Below are positions 26,932 to 35,220 of a stretch of 64,000 bases of DNA, one piece after another. Numbering within the stretch: the stretch's first letter is position 1; the number at the start of each line of letters is the position of its first letter. The stretch is from the NCBI RefSeq assembly GCF_021602585.1, contig NZ_BQIP01000001.1, positions 62,001-126,000 on the forward strand, given 5' to 3'. This stretch comes from Pseudomonas faucium (GTDB lineage Bacteria > Pseudomonadota > Gammaproteobacteria > Pseudomonadales > Pseudomonadaceae). The translations under genes were made by a program, and so were the position numbers. Under the pieces are notes generated by a model. That model saw only the letters and a program-made list of their open reading frames with translations. It made no database searches and was not told where the DNA came from.

Positions 26932-29118
26932 ATGGAAATCAAGGTCAATTTTCTCGACAACCTTCGTCTTGAAGCCAAGTTCGACGACTTCACGGTGATC
27001 GCCGACCAGCCGATCCGCTACAAGGGCGATGGCTCGGCGCCGGGGCCGTTCGACTATTTCCTTGCCTCCTCGGCGCTGTGCGCGGCGTACTTCGTCAAGC
27101 TGTACTGCCAGACCCGCGATATCCCCACCGAGAATATCCGCCTGTCGCAGAACAACATCGTCGACCCGGAGAATCGCTACAACCAGATCTTCAAGATCCA
27201 GGTCGAGCTGCCCGAAGACATCTGCGAAAAGGACCGCCAGGGCATCCTGCGCTCCATCGACCGCTGCACGGTGAAGAAGGTGGTGCAGACCGGCCCCGAA
27301 TTCATCATCGAACAGGTCGACAACCTCGACGCCGATGCCCAGGGCCTGCTGATGCCGGTGGCCGACACCAGCACCTACATCCCCGGCAAGGACCTGCCGC
27401 TGGAGCAGACCATCGCCAACATGTCCGGCATCCTCGCCGGGCTGGGCATGAAGATCGAGATCGCCTCGTGGCGCAACATCGTGCCCAACGTCTGGTCGCT
27501 GCACGTGCGCGATGCGCAGTCGCCGATGTGCTTCACCAACGGCAAGGGCTCGACCAAGGAGGCCGCGCTGGCCTCGGCGCTGGGCGAGTTCATCGAGCGG
27601 CTGAACTGCAACTTCTTCTACAACGACCAGTTCTGGGGCGAAGAGATCGCCAACGCGCCGTTCGTGCACTACCCCAACGAGCAGTGGTTCAAGCCCGGCC
27701 CCAAAGACGCGCTGCCGGCCGAGATCCTCGATGAGTACTGCCTGGAAATCTACAACCCGGACGGCGAGCTGCGCGGCTCGCACCTGTACGACACCAATTC
27801 GGGCAACACCGAGCGCGGCATCTGTTCGCTGCCGTTCGTGCGCCAGTCCGATGAGCAGGTGGTGTACTTCCCGTCCAACCTGATCGAGAACCTGTTCCTC
27901 AGCAACGGCATGAGCGCCGGCAACACCCTGGCCGAAGCCCAGGTGCAGTGCCTGTCGGAAATCTTCGAGCGGGCGGTCAAGCGCGAGATCCTCGAGGGCG
28001 AGCTGGCCCTGCCGGACGTGCCGCAGCAAGTGCTGGCCAAGTACCCGGGCATCCTCGCCGGCATCCAGGGCCTGGAAGAGCAGGGCTTCCCGGTGCTGGT
28101 CAAGGATGCCTCGCTGGGCGGCGAATTCCCGGTGATGTGCGTGACCTTGATGAACCCGCGCACCGGCGGCGTGTTCGCCTCGTTCGGCGCCCACCCAAGC
28201 TTCGAAGTGGCGCTGGAGCGCAGCCTGACCGAGCTGCTGCAAGGGCGCAGCTTCGAGGGCCTGAACGACCTGCCGCAGCCGACCTTCGAAAGCCACGCGC
28301 TGACCGAGCCGAACAACTTCGTCGAGCACTTCATCGACTCCAGCGGGGTGGTGTCGTGGCGCTTCTTCAGTGCCAAGGCCGACTTCGAGTTCGTCGAGTG
28401 GGACTTCTCCGGCCACGGCGAAAACTCCAACAGCCAGGAAGCCGCGACCCTGTTCGGTATCCTCGAGAGCCTGGACAAGGAGGTGTACATGGCCGTGTAC
28501 GACAACCTCGGCGCCACCGCCTGCCGCATCCTGGTGCCGGGCTATTCGGAGATCTACCCGGTCGAGGACCTGATCTGGGACAACACCAACCGCGCCCTGG
28601 GCTTCCGTGCCGACATTCTCAACCTGCACAGCCTCGACAACCGCGCCCTGCGCGCGTTGCTCAAGCGCCTGGACAACTGCGAGGTGGATGACTACACCAC
28701 CATCACCACGCTGATTGGCGTGGAGTTCGACGACAACACGGTCTGGGGCCAGCTCACCATCCTTGAGCTGAAGCTGCTGATTTGCCTGGCGTTGAAGCGT
28801 TTCGAAGATGCCAAGGAGCTGGTCGAGGCGTTCTTGCAGTTCAACGACAACACCGTCGAGCGCGGCCTGTTCTACCAGGCGCTGAACGTGGTGCTGGAAG
28901 TGCAGCTGGACGATGAGCTGGAAATGGCAGATTACGAGGCCAACTTCCGCCGCATGTTCGGCAACCCGCGCATGGATGCGGTGCTGGGCTCGGTGGACGG
29001 CAGCGTGCGCTTCCATGGCCTGACCCCGACCAGCATGAAGCTCGAAGGCCTGGACCGCCATCTGCGCCTGATCGAGAGCTACAAGAAGCTGCACGCTGCG
29101 CGGGCCAAGGCGGTCTGA
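26932..29118 (+). CDS. ycaO: OsmC domain fused to YcaO domain protein
   Basis: This 728-residue protein joins an N-terminal OsmC-like domain (about residues 1-140, with GPFDYFLASSALCAAYFVK) to a YcaO domain. The YcaO ATP-binding region includes GKGSTKEAALASALGEFIER near residues 203-222. YcaO enzymes use ATP to activate peptide backbones or related groups. The E. coli protein is linked to beta-methylthiolation of ribosomal protein S12 by RimO. No precursor peptide or other RiPP gene is near, so a housekeeping role like that of E. coli is more likely than natural product synthesis. Confidence 0.88.
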   Translation: MEIKVNFLDNLRLEAKFDDFTVIADQPIRYKGDGSAPGPFDYFLASSALCAAYFVKLYCQTRDIPTENIRLSQNNIVDPENRYNQIFKIQVELPEDICEKDRQGILRSIDRCTVKKVVQTGPEFIIEQVDNLDADAQGLLMPVADTSTYIPGKDLPLEQTIANMSGILAGLGMKIEIASWRNIVPNVWSLHVRDAQSPMCFTNGKGSTKEAALASALGEFIERLNCNFFYNDQFWGEEIANAPFVHYPNEQWFKPGPKDALPAEILDEYCLEIYNPDGELRGSHLYDTNSGNTERGICSLPFVRQSDEQVVYFPSNLIENLFLSNGMSAGNTLAEAQVQCLSEIFERAVKREILEGELALPDVPQQVLAKYPGILAGIQGLEEQGFPVLVKDASLGGEFPVMCVTLMNPRTGGVFASFGAHPSFEVALERSLTELLQGRSFEGLNDLPQPTFESHALTEPNNFVEHFIDSSGVVSWRFFSAKADFEFVEWDFSGHGENSNSQEAATLFGILESLDKEVYMAVYDNLGATACRILVPGYSEIYPVEDLIWDNTNRALGFRADILNLHSLDNRALRALLKRLDNCEVDDYTTITTLIGVEFDDNTVWGQLTILELKLLICLALKRFEDAKELVEAFLQFNDNTVERGLFYQALNVVLEVQLDDELEMADYEANFRRMFGNPRMDAVLGSVDGSVRFHGLTPTSMKLEGLDRHLRLIESYKKLHAARAKAV

Positions 29119-29129
29119 GGCGACCTGGC

Positions 29130-29220
29130 GGGCCTCATCGCCGGCAAGCCGGCTCCCACCTCACCTGTAGGAGCCGGCTTGCCGCCGGTGTGTGGGAGCC
29201 GGCTTGCCGGCGATGAAGCC
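29130..29220. repeat. Cluster of three REP elements
   Basis: An inverted copy (29130-29160), a degenerate forward copy (29166-29190) and a full forward copy (29190-29220) lie between the convergent ycaO and lipoprotein genes. They can fold into alternative hairpins and may serve as a two-way transcription barrier. Confidence 0.8.
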
Positions 29221-29244
29221 GCCACAGACAAACCCTTAGTCGGG

Positions 29245-29544
29245 CTAGTTCTTGCACTTGGCCATGACCACCTGGCAGGTGTTCGGCGTACCGCCCGAGC
29301 GCCCCGCATAGCGAATGCAGTTGTTCATCGACTTCTGCCTGGCAATGCTCAGCGTATTGCCCCAGGCCAGCCCCCCTTCGCCCGTGGTCGGCACCGCCTT
29401 GGCAAAGCAGTTGGAGCCAGGCGCCGCCGCGTACTGGCGCGCCTTGCTGCCCTTGCTCGAACACCCGGCCGCCAGCACCAGGGCCAGGGCGAGCAGGGCA
29501 TGCGCGGCCCATTGCGCGTAGGGGGGAGCGGTGCGAGCGGTCAT
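29245..29544 (-). CDS. Small lipoprotein
   Basis: A 99-residue protein with a short N-terminal hydrophobic segment and a lipobox (LAAGCSSKG), so it should be anchored to a membrane. The mature part has four cysteines (NCFAK, NNCIRY, NTCQV, AKCKN) that may form two disulfides. I do not recognise a family. A longer reading from the ATG at 29592 would place the signal peptide internally, so the ATG at 29544 is preferred. Confidence 0.7.
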   Translation of the reverse strand: MTARTAPPYAQWAAHALLALALVLAAGCSSKGSKARQYAAAPGSNCFAKAVPTTGEGGLAWGNTLSIARQKSMNNCIRYAGRSGGTPNTCQVVMAKCKN

Positions 29545-29722
29545 GCCAGTGTCTCTGTCAGGGGGAGGGTTAATGCTTTCAGGATATGTCAATCAAGCCA
29601 AGCGGTGAACTTATCGGATGACTTGGCGATCCGTTGCTAAGCGCACCCCTGCGCAGGCCTGATGGACCGGGCAACCGCGCCCACGCCATCAGTTCCGGGT
29701 CACTGACTGATAAGGAGGCGCC

Positions 29723-30151
29723 GTGACCGCTACCGAGCAAACCCTCTACCGATGCACGCCCAGCCCACTGCATGCGATTCTGCTGGCCGGTACGGTGCCG
29801 CTGTTCCTCGGCGCCTTGTTGAGTGACATCGCCTACTTCAAGAGCTACCAGATCCAGTGGAGCAACTTCGCCGCCTGGCTGATCGCTGGCGGGCTGGTGT
29901 TCTGCGGCCTGGCGCTGTTGTTCGCGCTGGCCAACCTGGTTCGTGCCCCGCGCAAGGCTGGCCGCCCGACGTTGTATTTTTTGCTGTTGCTGGTGACCTG
30001 GGTGCTGGGGCTGGTCAACGCCTTCGAGCACGCCAAGGATGCCTGGGCCGTGATGCCGGCGGGCCTGGTGCTGTCGCTGATCGTCACCGTGCTGGCCTGC
30101 GTCGCCGCGTGGCTGGGCATGAGCAACCTGCGTTCGGGAGGTGTGGCATGA
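29723..30151 (+). CDS. DUF2231-family membrane protein
   Basis: A 142-residue inner-membrane protein with four hydrophobic segments and the family's N-terminal HAILLAGTVPLFLGALLSD region. The start is a GTG at 29723 with AAGGAGG 5 bases upstream. Its end overlaps the following sorbosone dehydrogenase-like gene by 4 bases (ATGA). DUF2231 proteins often sit beside periplasmic heme or redox proteins; the function is unknown. Confidence 0.8.
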   Translation: MTATEQTLYRCTPSPLHAILLAGTVPLFLGALLSDIAYFKSYQIQWSNFAAWLIAGGLVFCGLALLFALANLVRAPRKAGRPTLYFLLLLVTWVLGLVNAFEHAKDAWAVMPAGLVLSLIVTVLACVAAWLGMSNLRSGGVA

Positions 30152-31440
30152 AGCCTTTGCAGGCGTTGCCCGTGTTGAGCGTGGCGCTGTTGTTGAGCGC
30201 CTGTGGCGGTGACGGCGAGGCCACCCAGGCGCTCGGCCCGGACCCGAAATTGCCGGCCCCGGAACGTGGGCTGCTGCCGAGCATGAAGATTGCCCAGCCG
30301 GCGCAGTGGGGCGAGCACAAGCCCAGCGTGCCCGAGGGCTACAGCATCACGGCCATCGCCACCGACCTGAAGATCCCGCGCCAGAGCCTGGTGCTGCCCA
30401 ACGGCGACATCCTGGTGGCCGAGGGGCGCGGCGGCAATGCCGCGAAACTCAAGCCCAAGGACGTCATCGCCAGCCAGATCAAGGCCAAGGGCAACACCTC
30501 GGTCAAGGGCGGCAATCGCCTGACCTTGCTGCGCGATGCCGATGGCGATGGCACCTACGAGCTGCAGACCGTCTTCGCCGAAAACCTCAATGCGCCCTAT
30601 GGCCTGGCCTTCGCAGGCGGCAAGTTGTACGTGGCCAACCAGGATGCGCTGGTGCGCTTCGACTACCAGGAGGGCCAGACCAAGGCCAGCGGCGCGCCGA
30701 CCAAGGTCACCGACCTGCCCGGCGAGATCAACCACCACTGGACCAAGTCGTTGGCCATCAGCCCCGACGGGCGTTACCTGTACGTGGGCATCGGCTCCAA
30801 CAGCAACATCACCGAGCGCGGCATGGAGGCCGAGGTGGACCGGGCCATGGTCTGGCAGGTCGACGCCGCCAGCGGCGCGCACCGGCCCTACGCCACCGGC
30901 CTGCGCAACCCCACGGCACTGGCGATCCAGCCGGGCAGCGGGCAGCTGTGGGCGGTGGTCAACGAACGCGACGAGCTGGGCCCGGACCTGGTGCCGGACT
31001 ACCTGACCTCGGTGCGCGACGGCGCCTTCTATGGCTGGCCCTACAGCTACTGGGGGCAGAACGTCGATGAGCGGGTCAAACCGCAGAACCCGGCCAAGGT
31101 GGCCGCCGCGATCAAGCCCGACTACAGCCTGGGTTCGCACGTGGCCGCGCTGGGCGTGGGCTTCTCCCTGCCGGCCATGGGCGAGCGCTTTGCCGACGGC
31201 GTGTTCGTGGGCGAGCACGGCAGTTGGAACCGGCCGAACCCGGTGGGCTACAAGGTGATCTTCGTGCCGTTCAGCAACGGCAAGCCAGCCGGCGAGCCGA
31301 TCGACTTCGCCACCGGCTTCCGGGGTGAGGACGGCAAGACCCGCGGCCGGCCGGTGGGCGTCACGGTCGACCCGCGCGGGGCGTTGATCATCGCCGATGA
31401 CCTGGCCAACACCGTGTGGCGGGTCACCCGCAACCGCTGA
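30148..31440 (+). CDS. PQQ-dependent sugar dehydrogenase-like lipoprotein
   Basis: A 430-residue beta-propeller protein of the soluble glucose/sorbosone dehydrogenase family. It begins with a lipoprotein signal (LLLSACGGDG). Propeller motifs include LPNGDILVAEGRGG, HWTKSLAISPDGRYLYVGIG, and a C-terminal GEHGSWNR segment typical of sorbosone dehydrogenases. Such enzymes oxidise sugar aldehydes in the periplasm with PQQ. It is coupled to the DUF2231 gene upstream. The natural substrate is unknown. Confidence 0.85.
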   Translation: MKPLQALPVLSVALLLSACGGDGEATQALGPDPKLPAPERGLLPSMKIAQPAQWGEHKPSVPEGYSITAIATDLKIPRQSLVLPNGDILVAEGRGGNAAKLKPKDVIASQIKAKGNTSVKGGNRLTLLRDADGDGTYELQTVFAENLNAPYGLAFAGGKLYVANQDALVRFDYQEGQTKASGAPTKVTDLPGEINHHWTKSLAISPDGRYLYVGIGSNSNITERGMEAEVDRAMVWQVDAASGAHRPYATGLRNPTALAIQPGSGQLWAVVNERDELGPDLVPDYLTSVRDGAFYGWPYSYWGQNVDERVKPQNPAKVAAAIKPDYSLGSHVAALGVGFSLPAMGERFADGVFVGEHGSWNRPNPVGYKVIFVPFSNGKPAGEPIDFATGFRGEDGKTRGRPVGVTVDPRGALIIADDLANTVWRVTRNR

Positions 31441-31447
31441 GCCTGGC

Positions 31448-31491
31448 GCAGGCTGCGTGGCAGCGCAGCGATCTGCTGCCATGCAGCCTGC
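31448..31491. terminator. Strong hairpin after the sugar dehydrogenase gene
   Basis: A 17-base arm (31448-31464) pairs with 31475-31491 at 16 of 17 positions across a 10-base loop, 8 bases after the stop. A flanking GCCTGGC/GCCAGGC pair extends it. No T-run follows, so it may act as a processing or stability element instead of a classical terminator. Confidence 0.5.
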
Positions 31492-31588
31492 GGCAGATCA
31501 ATGCCAGGCGCGGATCAGCGACTATGCTTGTTTGCGCGTGAACTTCTCACGCACACGACTCCGGTCTTGAACACAGGGAAGCAGGCCT

Positions 31589-32167
31589 ATGAATTCTCTT
31601 TGCACACTCGCACGTGCCGTTGCACTTGCAAGCTTGGTCGCCACTGCCAGCATCAGCGTGCAGGCGGCGGATATTCCGATTGCCAGCGAAGCACTGGAAA
31701 GCCATGTCAAAACCGAGGTCACGGCCATCGACCAGGCCAACCGCCAGGTGACGGTCAAGGGGCCGCACGACAAGCCTGTGACCTTCCAGCTGACGGAGAA
31801 GGCCAAGGCCTTGCCCAACCTCAAAGTGGGCGACCAGGTCGACATCTACGTCACCCGCGCGGTGGCCTATGTGCTCAACACCGACGTTGGCGGGGCGACC
31901 AAGGCCAGCGAAGAGTCCGGCACCATCCGCGCCACCAAGGACAACCCGAACCCGGGCGGCGAGGCATTCCGCCAGGTGAAGGTGACTTCGCAGATCAAGA
32001 AGATCGACCTGAAGACCCACGAAGTGAGCCTGCTGCCGCCTGAAGGCAAGTTGCAGGTGGTGAAGGTCGAGAACCCAGACCTGCAGGCACGCATGAAAAA
32101 CCTCAAGGTCGGCCAGACCGTCGATGCGATCTATACCGAAGTGCTGAGGGTGGAAACCTCGCGCTAA
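31589..32167 (+). CDS. Periplasmic protein with two repeated beta-domains
   Basis: A 192-residue protein with a signal peptide (cut near SVQAAD). The mature part seems to be an internal duplication: VTAIDQANRQVTVKGP...LKVGDQVDIYVTRAV in the first half matches VTSQIKKIDLKTHEVSLLPP...LKVGQTVDAIYTEVL in the second. Each half looks like a small beta-barrel. I do not know its function. It is a single gene with no obvious operon partner. Confidence 0.75.
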   Translation: MNSLCTLARAVALASLVATASISVQAADIPIASEALESHVKTEVTAIDQANRQVTVKGPHDKPVTFQLTEKAKALPNLKVGDQVDIYVTRAVAYVLNTDVGGATKASEESGTIRATKDNPNPGGEAFRQVKVTSQIKKIDLKTHEVSLLPPEGKLQVVKVENPDLQARMKNLKVGQTVDAIYTEVLRVETSR

Positions 32168-32273
32168 GCGCGGCTATTCATCTGACGAATAAGCAGGGTG
32201 CACCGTTTCGATTTCCATTCACCCTGTCAATTCACCCATGATGCACTCATCCGTTCTTGCGATGAGTGCATCC

Positions 32274-32792
32274 ATGTCCAACAAGACCCTCCTGCTCAGT
32301 TTTCTTCCGCTGCTCATGGCCCTGTTCGCGGGGGCAGTGCTGCCATTCCAGGCGGCTGCCAATGCCACTGTCGGTCGTGCCCTGGGGCACTGGCTGTGGG
32401 GGGCGTTCACTTCGCTGACGGTCAGCTCCCTGGTGGTCATCGCCGCGCTGCTGATCCTGCGAGTGCCGATGCCCGACCTGGGCAAGGCGCTGCAAGGCCC
32501 CTGGTGGCTGTGGATCGGCGGCGTGCTGGGCGCCTTCTACGTGGCGGCTGCCGCGGCGTTGATCCCGCGCCTGGGGACCGCAGGTTTCCTGGTGCTGGTG
32601 GTGGCGGGGCAGATCATCACCTCGGTGGTGGTCGACCACTTCGGCCTGATGGGCGTGCCCAGCAAGCCGATCAACCTGGCCAGGGTGGCCGGTGTGGTGC
32701 TGATCCTGGCGGGGGTGTTTCTGGTGCAGGGTACCTGGGCGTCGAGCCCGGCAGGCAGTGGCGCGGTCGTGGCCAAGCAGCCGGAAGGCTGA
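32274..32792 (+). CDS. DMT-superfamily YdcZ-type membrane protein
   Basis: A 172-residue protein with five membrane segments and the YdcZ (DUF606) signature: PFQAAANATVGRALGHWLWG near the N terminus and AGQIITSVVVDHFGLMG in the second half. This family is a short branch of the drug/metabolite transporter superfamily. Three in-frame ATGs (32238, 32262, 32274) precede the first helix and none has a strong ribosome site; the one nearest the helix is reported. Its stop is immediately followed by the stop of a convergent LysR gene. Confidence 0.75.
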   Translation: MSNKTLLLSFLPLLMALFAGAVLPFQAAANATVGRALGHWLWGAFTSLTVSSLVVIAALLILRVPMPDLGKALQGPWWLWIGGVLGAFYVAAAAALIPRLGTAGFLVLVVAGQIITSVVVDHFGLMGVPSKPINLARVAGVVLILAGVFLVQGTWASSPAGSGAVVAKQPEG

Positions 32793-33701
32793 TTACTGGC
32801 CGGGTTGGCTGCACGCCCACACGGCCTCGCGCAACCAGCGGTGGCCGGGGTCGCTGTCCTTTCGCCTGTGCCAGGCCTGTTGGTAGGCCAGGGCAGGGAT
32901 GGGCAGCGGCGGGGTGAACGCACGCAGCGTCTTGTACGGGCGCAGCGGGCCGACGGCGCGCCTGGCCACGGTCAGCACCAGGTCGGTGCCGGCGAGCACC
33001 TCCACCGCCGCGCTCCAGTGTGGCAACGCCAAGGCGATGCGCCGGCGCATGCCGCGCTCGGCCAGGGCGCGTTCGATTTCGTCGTGGGCATCGGGGCGCA
33101 TGGCCATCAGCACATGCGGGCGGGCCAGCCAGTCGTCCAGCGCCAGGCCGCCCTTGGCGGGCAGTACCTGGCGGTCGGCGACGCTGATGAAACTGTCCTC
33201 GAACAGGGTTTGCGCGGTAATGGCCGGCGGCAGTTCGGGGAAGATGCCCAGCGCCAGGTCGAGTTCGCCATCGAGCAGCTGCGCGAGCATGGTCTCGCGG
33301 CTGGCCTGGCTGATGGCCAGGTCGACCCCCGGCGCCACCCGGCGTAGGTAGCGCACCAGCGGCGGCAGGATGATGCGCGAGGAATAGTCGGACAACGACA
33401 GGCGAAACCGCCGCTGCGCCAGGGCCGGATCGAAGCGCGGGGTGGCGAGCAGGCCGTTGAGGCTGCCCAGGGCATCCTGCAGCGGCTTGGCCAGGGCTTG
33501 GGCACGGGCGCTCAGGGCCATCTGGCCGTTCTGGCGAATCAGCAGCGGGTCGTCGAAATGCGCGCGCAGTTGTGCCAGGGCATGGCTCACCGCCGGCTGG
33601 CTGCGGTGCAGGCGCAGTGCGGCGCGGGTGACGTGCCGTTCGCTGAGCAGGGCATGCAGGGCCAGCAGCAGGTTGAGGTCGATCTTGCGCAGTTCATCCA
33701 T
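32793..33701 (-). CDS. LysR family transcriptional regulator (NodD-like branch)
   Basis: A 302-residue regulator starting MDELRKIDLNLLLALHALLS, which is typical of the NodD/LeuO-like LysR branch, with the helix-turn-helix in residues 20-45 (VTRAALRLHRSQPAVSHALA). The effector domain follows. It converges on the YdcZ-type gene. The neighbouring divergent gene, after a REP pair, is the YedE transporter; whether it is regulated by this protein is not known. Confidence 0.86.
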   Translation of the reverse strand: MDELRKIDLNLLLALHALLSERHVTRAALRLHRSQPAVSHALAQLRAHFDDPLLIRQNGQMALSARAQALAKPLQDALGSLNGLLATPRFDPALAQRRFRLSLSDYSSRIILPPLVRYLRRVAPGVDLAISQASRETMLAQLLDGELDLALGIFPELPPAITAQTLFEDSFISVADRQVLPAKGGLALDDWLARPHVLMAMRPDAHDEIERALAERGMRRRIALALPHWSAAVEVLAGTDLVLTVARRAVGPLRPYKTLRAFTPPLPIPALAYQQAWHRRKDSDPGHRWLREAVWACSQPGQ

Positions 33702-33756
33702 GGGGCGAATGGCCTGGTGGCTTTGGCGAAGGTGTTATCAGCCTAACAGATATGTT

Positions 33757-33833
33757 GGCCCCATCGCCGGCAAGCCGGCTCCCATAGGTAGCGCACCGAA
33801 CCTTGTGGGAGCCGGCTTGCCGGCGATGAGGCC
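33757..33833. repeat. Inverted pair of REP elements
   Basis: An inverted copy (33757-33786) and a forward copy (33803-33833) of the P. putida REP lie between the divergent LysR and yedE genes, with a TATAAT box just after them at 33863. Confidence 0.82.
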
Positions 33834-33862
33834 AGAACAGGCACAAAAGAAACCCACGGCGC

Positions 33863-33868
33863 TATAAT
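33863..33868 (+). promoter_or_regulatory. TATAAT -10 box upstream of yedE
   Basis: A perfect TATAAT lies 38 bases before the yedE-type start. A good -35 box is not evident at the expected distance, so the promoter assignment rests on the -10 only. Confidence 0.4.
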
Positions 33869-33900
33869 CGCCGCCCGTTTCACTGTATCCGAGCACTCCA

Positions 33901-35115
33901 ATGGGTCTTTCCGCCACTGCCACACCCGAACCGCGCCGCCTGGGCGCACCCTTGATCGCCCTGGCCCTGCTGTTGGCCGGCGCCTGGTTCCTCAACCTCA
34001 ATGCCGGTTTCAAGCAGGTCTTGCTGCTGATCGTCGGCGCCGCCCTGGGCCTGACGCTCTACCACGCCGCCTTCGGCTTCACCTCGGCCTGGCGGGTGTT
34101 CATCAATGAACGCCGCGGCGCCGGCCTGCGCGCGCAGATGGTCATGCTAACCCTGGCCGTGCTGCTGTTCTTCCCGGCACTGGCGGCAGGCAACCTGTTC
34201 GGCAACCCGGTCACCGGGCTGGTGGCGCCGGCCGGGGTGTCGGTGGTGTTCGGCGCCTTCATCTTCGGCATCGGCATGCAGCTGGGCGGCGGCTGCGCCT
34301 CGGGCACGCTGTTCACCGTCGGCGGCGGCAACGCGCGGATGCTGGTGACCCTGTTGTTCTTCATCATCGGCTCGGTCACCGCCACCCACCATGCCGACTG
34401 GTGGTTCGCCCTGCCATCGTTCCCGGCCACCTCGATCGTCCAGGCCTGGGGCGTTGCGCCGGCCTTGCTGGCGAGCGTCGCGGTGTTCGCCCTGATCGCC
34501 TGGGCCACCGTGGTCCTGGAAAAGCGCCGCCATGGCGCCCTGGAAGCACCGGCCAGCAGCGAGCACCAGGGCCTGCGCCGCTTCCTGCGCGGCCCCTGGC
34601 CCCTGCTGTGGGGCGCCATCGCCCTGGCGCTGCTCAACTACGCCACCCTGGCCCTGGCCGGGCGCCCTTGGGGCATCACCTCGGCCTTCGCCCTGTGGGG
34701 CGCCAAGGCCCTGTCCAGCTTCGGCGTGGATGTCGGCAGCTGGGTGTTCTGGCAGGCGCCAGCCAATGCCAAGGCGCTGGCCTCGCCGCTGTGGCAGGAC
34801 ATCACCACGGTCATGGACATCGGCATCGTGCTCGGCGCATTGCTGGCGGCAGGTCTGGCCGGGCGTTTCGCACCGAGCCTGAAGATTCCGCTGGCGTCGC
34901 TGGTCGCTGCGGTGATCGGTGGCCTGCTGCTGGGTTATGGCTCGCGCCTGGCCTATGGCTGCAACATCGGCGCGTACTTCAGCGGCATCGCCTCCGGCAG
35001 CGTGCATGGCTGGTTGTGGCTGCTGGCGGCCTACTGCGGCAACGTCATCGGCGTGCGCCTGCGCCCGCTGTTCTTTGCCGGCGAGCGCCGGCCGGTGGCA
35101 CTCACCGGCTGCTGA
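33901..35115 (+). CDS. YeeE/YedE family sulfur-compound transporter
   Basis: A 404-residue membrane protein with about ten segments and two copies of the YeeE/YedE signature with key cysteines: GGGCASGTLF near residue 131 and YGCNIGAYFSGI near residue 358. In characterised members (thiosulfate uptake protein TsuA) such cysteines pass thiosulfate along the pore. It may import thiosulfate or another sulfur compound. No sulfur metabolism gene is adjacent. Confidence 0.85.
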   Translation: MGLSATATPEPRRLGAPLIALALLLAGAWFLNLNAGFKQVLLLIVGAALGLTLYHAAFGFTSAWRVFINERRGAGLRAQMVMLTLAVLLFFPALAAGNLFGNPVTGLVAPAGVSVVFGAFIFGIGMQLGGGCASGTLFTVGGGNARMLVTLLFFIIGSVTATHHADWWFALPSFPATSIVQAWGVAPALLASVAVFALIAWATVVLEKRRHGALEAPASSEHQGLRRFLRGPWPLLWGAIALALLNYATLALAGRPWGITSAFALWGAKALSSFGVDVGSWVFWQAPANAKALASPLWQDITTVMDIGIVLGALLAAGLAGRFAPSLKIPLASLVAAVIGGLLLGYGSRLAYGCNIGAYFSGIASGSVHGWLWLLAAYCGNVIGVRLRPLFFAGERRPVALTGC

Positions 35116-35129
35116 GCAACTGCTTCACC

Positions 35130-35152
35130 GGGTGCAGGAATCATCTGCACCC
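35130..35152. terminator. Hairpin downstream of the yedE-type gene
   Basis: GGGTGCAG (35130-35137) pairs perfectly with CTGCACCC (35145-35152) across a 7-base loop, 15 bases after the stop. The following sequence is only partly T-rich. Confidence 0.5.
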
Positions 35153-35220
35153 AGCCTGATTGTTCGATTCTTGGCTGCTAATTAGCCTGAGCGGGTCTAC
35201 CCACTCTCAAGGAATCGAAC

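Noticed and set aside
26932-29118. The YcaO gene as part of a RiPP biosynthesis cluster
   Set aside because: No precursor peptide, dehydrogenase or export gene is adjacent, and the OsmC-YcaO form is a common housekeeping version.
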